Shown here piece after piece: positions 15,401-25,100 of a stretch of 64,000 bases of DNA. This DNA comes from Apostichopus japonicus (taxonomy: Eukaryota > Echinodermata > Holothuroidea > Aspidochirotida > Stichopodidae): NCBI RefSeq assembly GCF_037975245.1, contig NC_092578.1, forward strand, positions 1,364,001 to 1,428,000, written 5' to 3'. A program made the translations under genes and the position numbers. The stretch's first letter is position 1. Every line of letters begins with the position of its first letter. A model generated the notes under the pieces. The model ran no database searches. It worked only from the letters and a program-made list of their open reading frames with translations, and was not told where the DNA came from.

Positions 15401-17416
15401 AAAATCCATCAGGAGCCAAAGTTACAGATCATTGCAGTCATAGTTTGGGTAATTCGACATGAAATAAGATAGTTTTAGTAATTTTTCAAAGTTTAATAAC
15501 TGCACTGTCATAAAAACTGAATTCATGGTTCATTTAACAAGAGTTGATTGAAGTCTGTTACCTCACAACGTTTGAATATATTCATAATATCGTGATCCCG
15601 TAATTGATGCTTACCTCATTACTGTTCCAACCAAAGCTACTTGTGAGAGCGTCTGTGCTGCAACTGTCTTGGTTCTGGAAAAGAAGTCTGGCAAAGAGCC
15701 GCTGTAGCTCAATAGGGATTACACGGACCTACGTAAAAATAAAAAAATAAAAATAAAACAAGACAATGGCAGCATGGCACGCTAAAAAGCCACATACACA
15801 TGGGGCAGAAGCCAAACGGCCTACTACTAAAATAATAATAATAATCAGATAGTTATTATTATGACGCTTACGTGATCACAAAAGTGGGAGAAGCCTGCAA
15901 GGGCTTATGGATTTCAAGTTTCACGTTGGGTGGCTTCCAATTCAACATTTTAACTCAAATTTGGAAAGTTTTCAATTTAGAAAATCATTTTGTATGTGAA
16001 AACTGTAGATAGATCTTGGATGAAAAACCCACCTTACTATGACTCGGCCAGGGATCGAACCCCAAACCTCATTGCTTCCAATGCCACCGCCTTTATCCAC
16101 TCTGCCATAGCAGTGGTAAAACCTATAATGTTGGGTGGCTATCCAATTACAGTTTTAGATCATTTTGGATTTCTGTTCATGGATGTCTAAATTTGGGTGG
16201 AGAATGCCTCATAACAATGTGACTGTAGGTTCCAGCTGAAGAAGGCTAATTTTCAAGGTTAAATGCCTGTTTACGATGGAAAAATTAAAGACTTAAAGAC
16301 TTGGACTTGGTAACTCATCAAAATTCACATCAATTTACAAACCTTAGCTCCAGGGTTGTCCTTGTCTCCTAAATTGCCAAGTTCATCAGGTCCAAGACAA
16401 AAAAGTGCTTCTGTAAATGGCAAAAAATAAAACCAATCAAATTCAAAACAATGAGCAAAAGTCTTAAATGTAGTTGACCAAAGATGCATTGTTGTAAAGT
16501 TTGAACTGAAACAGAGTATCAAATGTGACTTTAAAATACAGGAAGGATCACATCAGTGAAATTTTTTTACCAGATCTATCCCAAACTTGCTTGTTACATT
16601 ACTAATTAAAGACATTAACATACTCAAAAACCTCTAAATCACCTCATAATCACTCTAGTTTCAAATGCAAAATATGTTAGATCTTATGTGAGCCTAACAA
16701 GTAACAGCAAACTTATCCATGCCATTCAGCATTGTGAATTTGCAGAATCATTTCCCGCCCAATTTATAAATTACAGTATTTAATATCTCGAAGTAGATTA
16801 CATCCTTGACCATACAATGTTGGATATAACATCAATCAAACCACTCGTCTCATAAGGCATTCTATACACATGTTTTAATCTTACAAATGCAATTTAAATA
16901 ACCCTCCAGCTACTGTACCTAACACTACTTATTTAACGGAGGATTATTTAATTGGACTGCCCAAGTCCTCCTTTTTTGTTATTTTAATTCCATAGTTGAT
17001 GATGGAATATCAACAAATTTAAAGCACTGTGTAAATGCAAATAAAAAATGGATTATCTTCTTAATTAGCCTGTAAAATATTAAAAGAAAGGCAAAGAATA
17101 CTAACATTTTTCAGTGAAATTCTTTTCCATGAATCATGCAGTGATTTTGAAGCTACTTTAGCACTTACATAAAGTTATGTAACAGCAACATTTGTACAAG
17201 TATCTCACCACGAAGTTCTGGAGTCAAAAGTAACGTCTGAAGGAGAGAGTTTAGGTAGCAAGTGGCTCCTCTGTTATCAATGCCAGCAAGCCCTGTTGGA
17301 TTTTTGGGTGCTGGTGGTCCTGAAATTTTAGTATTATCACCTCCTCCTCCTCCTCCTCTTCTACAGGGTTTCTGAGATGAATTTTCATCTTCGTCTTCAA
17401 ATAGGAGATCCAACAT
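769..17416 (-). CDS. USP40: USP40 ubiquitin carboxyl-terminal hydrolase, 24 coding exons seen, C-terminus outside window
   Basis: Cysteine protease of the USP family that removes ubiquitin from proteins. Coding exons in gene order: 17209-17416, 16343-16410, 15615-15728, 15064-15189, 14522-14560, 13834-13980, 12567-12710, 11884-12009, 11128-11271, 10536-10604, 9762-9943, 8813-8967, 8349-8430, 7267-7438, 6618-6705, 5710-5783, 5162-5475, 4307-4445, 3926-4037, 3122-3210, 2710-2793, 2227-2328, 1330-1516, 769-1015. All join in phase, giving 1,070 residues. The Cys box GATCYLN puts the nucleophile at C53. Zinc-finger CxxC pairs lie in exons 5 and 6. The His box HGGHYRAYIRD gives H307, and GWFDFNDSRVQPI supplies the third catalytic residue near 468-471. 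As in human USP40, about 160 residues separate the last two boxes, followed by ubiquitin-like repeats. The ATG at 17416 is preceded by a likely acceptor, so a 5' UTR exon probably lies near 18.6 kb. The last exon ends in a donor with no stop, so the gene continues past position 1. Family assignment is firm; exact junctions are by eye. Confidence 0.93.
3385..3489. repeat. Short direct tandem repeat, about 53-bp unit, two copies
   Basis: Two adjacent copies of a unit including TGGACCCCT(A/C)AGGAACCT and a third partial copy starting AGAGGGTGTATGG. It lies in a USP40 intron between exons 19 and 20. No coding function is seen. Confidence 0.6.
4885..4975 (+). repeat. SINE/LINE-type 3' tail with (ATT)n end
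   Basis: A segment GAAGCGCCTTGAGAAGTGAC followed by CCCTATATAAGTCTCATTT and a short ATT repeat. This is the usual look of a non-LTR retroposon 3' end in marine invertebrates. It lies in the USP40 intron between exons 17 and 18, as a partial copy. Confidence 0.55.
6452..6540. repeat. (ATC)n microsatellite and flanking CAC/ATC-rich tract
   Basis: About twelve ATC triplets in a row at 6452-6486, surrounded by degenerate CAC/ATC-rich sequence running from about 6070. It is in a USP40 intron. The ORFs here (6057-6251, 6295-6543) are products of the simple repeat. Confidence 0.8.
7923..8205. mobile_element. hAT-type MITE, 283 bp, TSD GGAACATT
   Basis: Ends CAGTGGCATCGCCAAG and CTGGCGACGATACTG form imperfect terminal inverted repeats. 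A perfect 8-bp direct repeat GGAACATT flanks it at 7915-7922 and 8206-8213. The 8-bp duplication and CAGTGGC-type ends are typical of non-autonomous hAT elements. No ORF of note; it sits in the USP40 intron between exons 13 and 14. Confidence 0.85.
8482..8582 (-). repeat. Interspersed repeat with GATCC-type hairpin, copy 2
   Basis: Read on the minus strand it has TGAAGAA, then the hairpin GATCC-TGCTA-GGATC (8557-8571), then AAAAAGTCAGGCC. The far end has GTAGATAAGCAGTTTGCTAACAG, matching copies 1 and 3. It is in the USP40 intron between exons 12 and 13. Confidence 0.5.
9432..9737. mobile_element. hAT-type MITE, 306 bp, TSD ACG(G/A)AACA
   Basis: Terminal inverted repeats CAGGCGCGTAGCCAGG and TTGACTACGCGCCTG. 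The flanking 8-mers ACGGAACA (9424-9431) and ACGAAACA (9738-9745) differ at one base. It ends only 24 bp from the last base of USP40 exon 11 (9762), so it lies just inside the splice donor. Confidence 0.85.
11296..11610 (-). mobile_element. tRNA-derived SINE, about 315 bp
   Basis: Read on the minus strand, a tRNA-like head has an A-box-like GGTCAATTGGCTAAGGC and B box GGTTCGATTCC (near 11545), a body with TGCCCACCTAAGGACACAAC, and an (ATT)n tail at the low-coordinate end. It is a polymerase III retroposon in the USP40 intron between exons 8 and 9. Confidence 0.75.
13484..13690. repeat. (ATATG/ATGTG)n satellite-like tract
   Basis: Roughly 200 bp of degenerate pentamers such as GATAT, GATGT and GTGTT. 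The tract is in the USP40 intron between exons 6 and 7. It has no coding content. Confidence 0.85.
13993..14090 (-). repeat. SINE-type 3' tail, minus orientation
   Basis: An ATT-rich tract followed by AAATTTATATAGCACTC and AGAGCGCTTTACAATG, the mirror of the tail at 4885-4975. It is a partial retroposon copy in the USP40 intron between exons 5 and 6. Confidence 0.5.
16037..16125 (-). mobile_element. tRNA-like SINE head
   Basis: On the minus strand the segment has an A-box-like TGGCAGAGTGGATAAAGG and B box GGTTCGATCCC. Stems of the T arm and acceptor do not pair well, so it is more likely a SINE head than a working tRNA gene. It lies in the USP40 intron between exons 2 and 3. Confidence 0.6.
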
Positions 17417-17734
17417 CACCTCTCTGTGGTACCTTATCTTTCATGAAATATATCTGCAATGCAAGAAATGCACTTAGCATGGTTGGTCCAATGGAACTCT
17501 ACAGTGTCCATCTGAGGGCACTGTTGCTAATAAATTTTAACTGTGAATGTTTACAAATCAGCTCTGCTTCAAATTAACATGATTGCTGGAAAGCACTGAC
17601 AAACACACTACTTATCCTACAATAATAACTGTCCTCTAACCACAACAAACCATGGCAACTTATCTACCATTACCAATACCATCATATGAAGGGAGAGGCT
17701 TACAGTAGCCTACCTGTGTTGTATTATCAACAAC

Positions 17735-18480
17735 AAAACAAGTAATAAGTAACAAGGCTTAAGAAAGGATAATATTACTAAGTAGATCCGACTGTTACTT
17801 GTTAGGATAATTTTAGGCTAGGCCTAGTTAACTACAAACGGTACAAGCATAACGTTATACCCTTCCACAGTAAAGCTACAAAAAGTAGCCTACACCTAAT
17901 ATAGGCTAGGTGTAGGCTGAGCCTAACTTGCATATCAAAAGAATAAACTTAGGCCTAGGCCCTACCAAGATAATGAAATAACTACTCAGGGTAACATAGT
18001 GAGCAGATATCAGCAGTTAGATGTCTGATAAAATGCTCCAACTGCAGAGATAAGATACAGTCCATGTGGTCTGGAAATTCCCTTCTAACTTTTTAAGATC
18101 AAATGTGTAATAGTAATAAGTAATGAGGCTAGGCTAAGTAGACCTGACTGTTTAAGTGTTCGGGCAATGTAAGGCTAGGCTAGACCTACTTAACTACAAG
18201 CCTAACTCATACCCTTCTAAATTCTATAGTAAAACTACAAAAACTAGCCTAGACCTACGCCTATACGAGTAGACCTAGCCTATACTGAGTATAGGTATAT
18301 AGGCTGAGCCTAACTTTGAACGAAAGACTAAAATTTTGCCTACCAAAATTAAAAAATAACTACCAGGGTAACCTAGTAGCAGATATCAGCAAGTGGGTGT
18401 ATGATAGACGCTCTTCCAGCTGCGGATATAAGATACACAGTCCATGGGTTATGGAAATTCCCTTTTTAAGTTCTAACCTG
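17735..18480. repeat. Diverged tandem duplication, about 376-bp unit, two copies
   Basis: Copy A is about 17740-18095 and copy B about 18113-18480. Matching landmarks include AAGTAATAAGTAAC(A)AGGCT, TAACTACAA, TAGGCTGAGCCTAACTT and GCAGATATCAGCA. Both copies are rich in TAGGC/GCCTA. The pair lies upstream of USP40 and next to the shared USP40/ASDURF promoter region. Confidence 0.75.
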
Positions 18481-18489
18481 TTACTGTAC

Positions 18490-18657
18490 GTGAGACTTAA
18501 AAACATTGCGACATGTGTAGTGTTGTTATTTCGCAATGATGACCTTTGACCAACGTGTACATGCTGTACACAGAACAGAAATCGGGACACAGTTGTAACT
18601 TGTACGATTTTCTGAATGCATGCGTCCCCGTTGAGAAATGAGTGACCAAGTTTCAAA
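18490..18657. promoter_or_regulatory. Putative divergent promoter between USP40 and ASDURF
   Basis: The ASDURF start codon is at 18658, and the USP40 start lies 1.2 kb the other way with an apparent 5' UTR intron before it. The short interval is therefore the likely start site for both. No TATA box or defined factor site is evident; this is inferred from gene layout only. Confidence 0.4.
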
Positions 18658-21095
18658 ATGACAAGCGCAAACGATATTAAATGCCTAGAAAATAAGGTAG
18701 GTGCAAAATGAAGTAGGCCATGCTGTTTTGTTCACGATTACTCTTTAGCCCAACATTAGGCCTAAGTTTGACTTGTCCGACCTTTTTTTTAGCTAGGATA
18801 CACTACACTTGCAAGTAGTGTGAATGGGTTCAAGAATGCTTTGGACATTGTAATCGGGTCTGAGTGTTTGTGTCTTCAGTTTTTCTTTTGCCTTGAGTTG
18901 CCACCCTTCTTCTTCAGTGATCTTCTGAAAGAGACTGGCTGTTATGGATAGAGGGTCTCATGACCCTTGAAGATCCATTTCATGTTCCTCTCCAACTTGC
19001 TTTTAAACACATTCAGTGATGGTGCCTTTACTGTATCTTCCAGTAATAAATTCCATATTTTCCATATCCTGCAGAAATATGTGTGCTTCCTATAGGGTTC
19101 TTGATGGGGACTTGAATGTCCCTCCTGTTCTTTTTTTCTACTAAACTAGAGGCATTGGCCTAACATAGGGCTAGCCGATGACTTCACCCCAACTTTATAG
19201 CCTGGCTAGGAGACATATGATAGCATATATATTTCCCTAACTAAGTCCTTAGGAAAGAAATATTTTTATTTGGTGTTTCTTTCGTAATGGTCAGTTCGCA
19301 GTCCATTAACATTTAATAGTTTTCAATTTTGCAATTTGGAAGCAAGTGACTTCCAACAGCCCTCCTTTTTATATTTTTCTTCTAAAAGTTTCAGATTGAC
19401 CTAATCAGATTGTCATAACCACTCAGTATTCTACATAGTGCTTGTGCATATTTCTGCCTCTGATGTAGAGGCCATTTCACAGTTCAACAAATTTTGGCAA
19501 CAGATGAGGCAGTTGAATATAGCTCACTGGCATTAGGCTAAGTAGGTTCTTTACATGATATAGTTGATAGTTATGGCAAGGTCTAGCAGTATTGTCCATT
19601 TCAGGGAAATGCAATTCTCTCTTGGTAAGCTCTATGGAACAACCTTGACATGCCAACAAGTATTTTTCTTACTGACATTACTTATTTAGGATTTAATGGA
19701 AAACAGTTCAAGAACACCTTTCGTAACTCAGAAAGCCCCTTCAAGCTGAATGCTGTGTAGTCAATTAACATTTTTTATGCTTTTTGAAAACAGTTGTTCT
19801 CAGTTCATGCCAAAGACAGATATTTTGTATTACAACTCTAAATAGAACAGTTCTGATTTAACATGTTTCCACTAGTTTACTTCAGTATAAATTATCTAAA
19901 TAATTTGGAAATACATTTTGTCATATTCTATCCTTTTTATAATATTCTGTAGATTGAAGAACTTCTGGTGGTTGAGAGTGAATTATCCAGCACTAAAAAG
20001 GCTGTGGTGAGTATTTCCGACCTTTCTTTCAGTAAATCATTTGATAGTAATTAAAAGTTAAATGTCCATTTTTATCCAGTGCTCCTACTGAGCTGCTTCA
20101 CACAACTAAAGTTCAGAGGAGTTGTAACCATGTTCAATTTTAGTATTAAATAATGAAAATTTGGCATTATAGTAAAATGTAAAGAAAAGGCAATAAGAAA
20201 TACACATATTCTATATTTGGATTCCAAAAGGTATCTTGGTTCTTTATCCAGAGGATTACTTCCAACCATTATTTTAACTTCTTGTTTATTTTCCTAATTG
20301 GTTAAATATTTAATAATGCCATATTGGTCGTGAAATGAAATGCTACATAGCAGACATTTGATAATTACCTTATTTCTAGTTTTTAGAATTTTTTCTCATG
20401 AAAGTGTTGAAATCTCTTTTTTTCTAAACAGAAAGTGTACAAGCAACAACCAAACAGTTTTGTTTACTTTTGTGATGATGGCCATCAACTTCTCAACAAC
20501 TGCCGCAGTAAGTGTAACTTTGATGTCTGCCATCCCTTATCCTTGATGGAACTTTATAATTTTGCTTTGATACCTTGCTTGATAAGAAAATAACGGCCCA
20601 TTGATCGCTAAATTTAACAGGGTCAATAACAAATTCCCAAATTCTATGCAAGAACAAACCTTAGAATTTACCCTAAACTTAGGATCAGGGAAACTTTTTT
20701 TCTGCAAATATCTGCAAATTAATAGGAAAATGAAAATGTGCAAATGTTGTGTGTTCAAGTTAGCATCTCCTACCAAGTACATGAACACATGTGCAAAAGT
20801 TAACCTTACCTAGAGTAATGGTTGCCACCATAACAATGAATGTTTAATACCTAGAGAAAGTCAAAACAAACATTGACTCCAATTAGCCATGATCTACAAC
20901 ACACTCATTTGTTGGCAAAATAGCATCACTTTATCTGTAATTGTTAGGCTTCTTTGAACCAGCAGAAATGATGAAACTAATAGTATTAACAGACAATCAA
21001 CCCTGATTTGATCTTCTCTTTCTGTTTTAGAACAACTAAAGGAGTTGAAAGCTGAGCTTGAAAAGACGAAAGCAGAAAATTCTACCACAAAATGA
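18658..21095 (+). CDS. ASDURF: ASDURF-like prefoldin-like subunit, 77 aa, four exons
   Basis: Exons 18658-18696, 19953-20006, 20432-20507 and 21031-21095 join in phase to 77 residues ending in TGA. The core KVYKQQPNSFVYF followed by a lysine/glutamate-rich helix matches human ASDURF (KVYRQQQNSNIFF), including the two-helix and beta-hairpin plan of beta prefoldins. Human ASDURF is a subunit of the PAQosome (R2TP/prefoldin-like chaperone) and is translated from an upstream ORF of the ASNSD1 mRNA. Here it has its own gene with its own polyadenylation signal, and no ASNSD1 follows before the opposite-strand BHMT gene. The first exon is preceded by a non-repetitive leader shared with USP40. The call rests on recalled similarity over about 60 residues, so another small prefoldin-like protein is possible. 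Confidence 0.75.
18942..19137 (-). pseudogene. LINE reverse-transcriptase C-terminal fragment
   Basis: The minus strand reads an open stretch ending in a stop at 18942-18944. It contains IWNLLLEDTVKAPSLNVFK, the WN-LP-VV-APS-FK signature found at the C-terminus of CR1/L2-type LINE polyproteins. The rest of the element is absent. It lies in intron 1 of the ASDURF homologue. Confidence 0.7.
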
Positions 21096-21455
21096 TGTTA
21101 GGATCATCTCAGTGCAGGATTGTCAGATCGTTTGAAATGTTTGGTAAAAAACAAAATGCAACCAGGGACTGGATATTGTTTCTGCAAACATTTATTAACA
21201 GAGGAGATGGATATATGGTACAATAATGAGAAGATTATGTATTCGTCTGAGAAGATATTAGTAGGACTTGATGGGCTGTGTGTAGTAAGTAGATCTGAGA
21301 GGTCCTGGTGCAGGTGACAGATCAGTATAAATGGGGTAGGGAAGGGGTAGTGAAGGTGACACCAGAGAAGAAGGAGGGACACGTAGAAGACTACCACCGG
21401 TGGGAACAGAGTCGATGAGCCCTCTCCGCTCTCAGTGAATCTTTTGTAATTTGAA

Positions 21456-21461
21456 AATAAA
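21456..21461 (+). terminator. Polyadenylation signal AATAAA for the ASDURF homologue
   Basis: AATAAA occurs 361 bp after the stop codon, with a second at about 21486. It is the natural 3' end for the plus-strand transcript before the minus-strand BHMT gene. Confidence 0.5.
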
Positions 21462-22110
21462 CTATACTTTCAGAGGTCATCTGAGAATAAACAATCCTAA
21501 CATCAGGAGACATTGTATCTCAGACGTGTCGCAAAATTTCATTTTTGTTTTGAGCAAATGTCAACAATGAAAAAGTCCAAATTTGAACAGATTTTGAGAA
21601 ATATCAACTAGATATTGAACATTTGATTGTTTTAATTATTATTCAATATTTTTCATACTACCTTGTCAGCGTCCATGAAACTTGAGTGTTTACAAATGAT
21701 GGCATTTTCCGAATTTTGTGGCTCTGTTGGGTCAAATAAAGTTAGTCTGATAAGTATTTCCCCCCCCCCTCCCCACTAGACCCCCATCCTGTCTTGGAAC
21801 CTTTGTGACACTCCATGTACCACTGATAAGTTTACAGAAAGCTTTCAAAACCGTTACTATTCAATACTACAACCGATGGTATTCAGCCTCTCTTGTATAG
21901 ACTAATTTACAGTTGTTTCATAAACTCATGAAAGTGTTTTAATCATGTAGTTCCTTATAACCAAATATTAGTAGGGGAATAGATCTAAATCAACAAGAAC
22001 AAAAAAAGGTGATATGAAGTAAATATTTCAAGGTGTGTATAAAATTCCTACGTGCATTGAGTATTATTCTGTAACTCTCATGTATACGCATGCACACACA
22101 GTAGGCCCTA
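21462..22110. other. Tail-to-tail intergenic region between ASDURF and BHMT
   Basis: No gene recognised. It should contain the BHMT 3' UTR. A C-rich run is at about 21760-21775. I see no clear AATAAA on the minus strand. Confidence 0.4.
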
Positions 22111-25100
22111 TCAGCCAACGATGAAGCTTTTGTGAGCATCTTTCCTCAAATAGTCATTCACCTTGTCATCCTCCCCAAAAATGCAATGAAGATCCATGTT
22201 TGGTGAGAATTGGGACGCAGGTGGGCATCTACCAATGCTCTCGCAGAGGGCACGGGTGTAGTGAGGGGAATTCCCACAACACAATCCGATGTATTGTATT
22301 CCAAGTTCATCACACTGCCGACCGAAATCGTAGATGTCGTCACGTGTACACAAGAAACAGTCCAGGTTGGTTGGGAACACTCGCTTACCTGCATGAAATG
22401 AAAGAAACTTTAAAATAGTGTGAACAATCAATATTGACCATTTCTACAAGATGAATTTGTGTGTTAGGCTATATCATTTAGAACTGTGATACATGGTGAC
22501 TATCATATGGTCACTTTTTTGATGTAAAGGAAATAACAATGATTTATCATTGAAAGAGATGAAATCTAAATGGGAGGATAGGAATGGGGAAAGAACGAGA
22601 AATCCTATTCGAACATTTCACTGAATAGACAATTTTAAAATAAAACCTTTTCTCCCCATCATCGTGTTAAGTGCCTAATTACAGGGTATAATAAATTAAA
22701 CATCAGTCAACAACATAAAATGCACTTCACTTTGTATACAAAGTAAACACACGCATTCACTGGGCACCTGGATTAATAATGTTACCAAATAACGTGCCTT
22801 GGATGTCTCAAAACTTTTTTTTTGTGCGTGTAATGAGGGGGGGAGGGGGGGGGGGCTGAGTTTTGCCTGGCTCAGTGCAACCAAATTGGCCATGGGTGAG
22901 CTTTCTGTTATTGGCTAACCCTGATTGAATCTTCAACACGTAAAGAAATGTTATAAATACTTTCTATTAATTTGTCTTTTAAATTAACTCCAAAATACAC
23001 GCTCTCGCATTCGTAAAGTCATTAACGATGGTGATCAGTCATATACCTGTTTTTGGGTCGCTCAATGTCATGAACGTGGGCTCTCTTTCGTGGGTTCGAT
23101 ACGTCACAGGAAGAGCTGCTAACGGTACCTTTAAATTAATGGAAATGACGTCATAAACATAACGTTAAAGGATGGAAGGGATGAATGGATGTGTGTAACC
23201 ATGGAAGTCTTACTGGGTAATACAAGCTAAGTAAAACAGAAAAAAAAATATATCTCGTCGCTCGTCCCAAACCCGCCCATCTGCATCCGGTCCAACGGGA
23301 ATATATATACTGAAGCTGAGGGTATCAGACTTTTCTTCAATGGCCTTGAAATCCTCAAGGCGACTGCAGGCCACCGACACACCCATCCTGCTGTACCACA
23401 AACTAACCTTTACTCCGGACTTCATAATTGTTTTCATCAGTGGAATTATAGTCTCCGGACCTCGACTGCAGTTCAGTCCAACTACGTCACTTCCGGCTGA
23501 TTCTAAACGTTTCATGGCTTCGGTTATTTCGACGTCATCAACAGTATAATCTTTGCCATCTTTGTGATTGTAATGGGCAGCTAGAGTGACTACCGCTGGC
23601 ACACCTGTGTTTCCATGGAAACGATTGTTAATATCTAATGGGGTACACAGGATTTGAAGTATAGGTGGGAGGGTGGGGGGGGGGTTTAATCCCGAATGAT
23701 TCAGGTAGGGGATGAACCTTTCATGGAAGGGCTAGAGGCGAATGAAGGATTTTATAAAGGACGGTCTCTGGCCCTGTGGTCGTTGAAGCCAACTCCCAAG
23801 AAACGGAGTTAGACGACAAACGATATATTTTGATACATATTTTTACACTATCAATTAAAACAATAGGCTAAGTTATATGCAAGGTTGCGCTAACAACATA
23901 AACACTCTTGAATTTGTGTGCGACGTTGAAAACGGGACTTTCACTCGATCAAGAACTCTTATTCGTTCGCACGTGTCGATAACATGTGTGGAAATCATGC
24001 CTTTAGTACGTACTGCGTAACATGTGGATACATTGTTTTTGTGAATGAAAATGGAGGGACCATTTAAAATATTTCAACACTAGAAATGTTAGTTTTCTTG
24101 TCATTATTTTACCGGACAGCTTCAATTAATGTCAAATTGAAATTACCTCGGCCAAATTCTTGAATTGCTTCAAGGGCGACGAGAGCTTCCTCCACCATAC
24201 CGAATGTTTCTGCTACAATGTAATCTGCACCTTCATCAACAGCCCACTCTACTTGTTCCTACCCACGAGAGAAAACAAAAACATCAAATTACATACATGC
24301 AAGTATCCCGCATTGGACGGGGAGACTCACGCAATTAGGTCATGTCTAGTACCGCTGAGGTCAATAAAACTCCCGCATTCTGGCCCAGCAGCCAGAAATA
24401 TTTAATCAGTGCTTTTAGTTTGCCCCCAAAAGCCTGAATTAATGTTACAAATGCCATAAGAATGCACTATTTAATTTTCAAAATTTCCCGGGAGCATGCC
24501 TCCGAACCCCCCCCCCCCCCAGCAGGGCGCCGACCTGCGGCCCGGGCGCAGATATCCTTCTTTCAGAAACCCACAACTCGGCATCTCTGAAATAAACAAG
24601 AGACTATGTATGGCTCACATGGGGGCGACAATGTTATCAAAACCAAATTTACGTGGATTTAGTTTGCCCCCCCCCCCTCCCAGCCTACGGCAAACTAACA
24701 TTCATACGCCACCTGCTATGATCACAATTGATGTTCCCGGGTTGGTACCGGCGAAATATGTCAGAAATCCAAAAGTCTGAAGTCTCCACTGCAGGGTCCA
24801 ATATCATGTTCCGGCACCTTCATGGGATAATCGGGCACCTTGCACCCACTTGACCCACCTATACCAGAATTTTCTGTCGAAACCTTACCGGAAATTGTCA
24901 AAGTTGAGTACAAGACAAGTAGGCTACGTTATGAGTTATTATATCTTCACAAATATGTAAGGCATTGTTTTCTTTACTTTTCCATCTTGTTTTAACCTGG
25001 AAATGTTGCCAACATATTTTTTTTTTATTTATTTAGTAACTGACCTTAAATATTTGTTTGACCATTTCTCTGTTTTTAGGAAGCTTGGGATCGTAGACGT

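Noticed and set aside
16037-16125. Functional tRNA gene
   Set aside because: A and B boxes are present, but the T and acceptor stems do not pair properly; a SINE head explains it better.
23210-23407. Extension of the BHMT exon 5 ORF towards 23210
   Set aside because: A good donor GTTAGT at 23407 and exact continuation of the family sequence at 23128 show that this part is intron.
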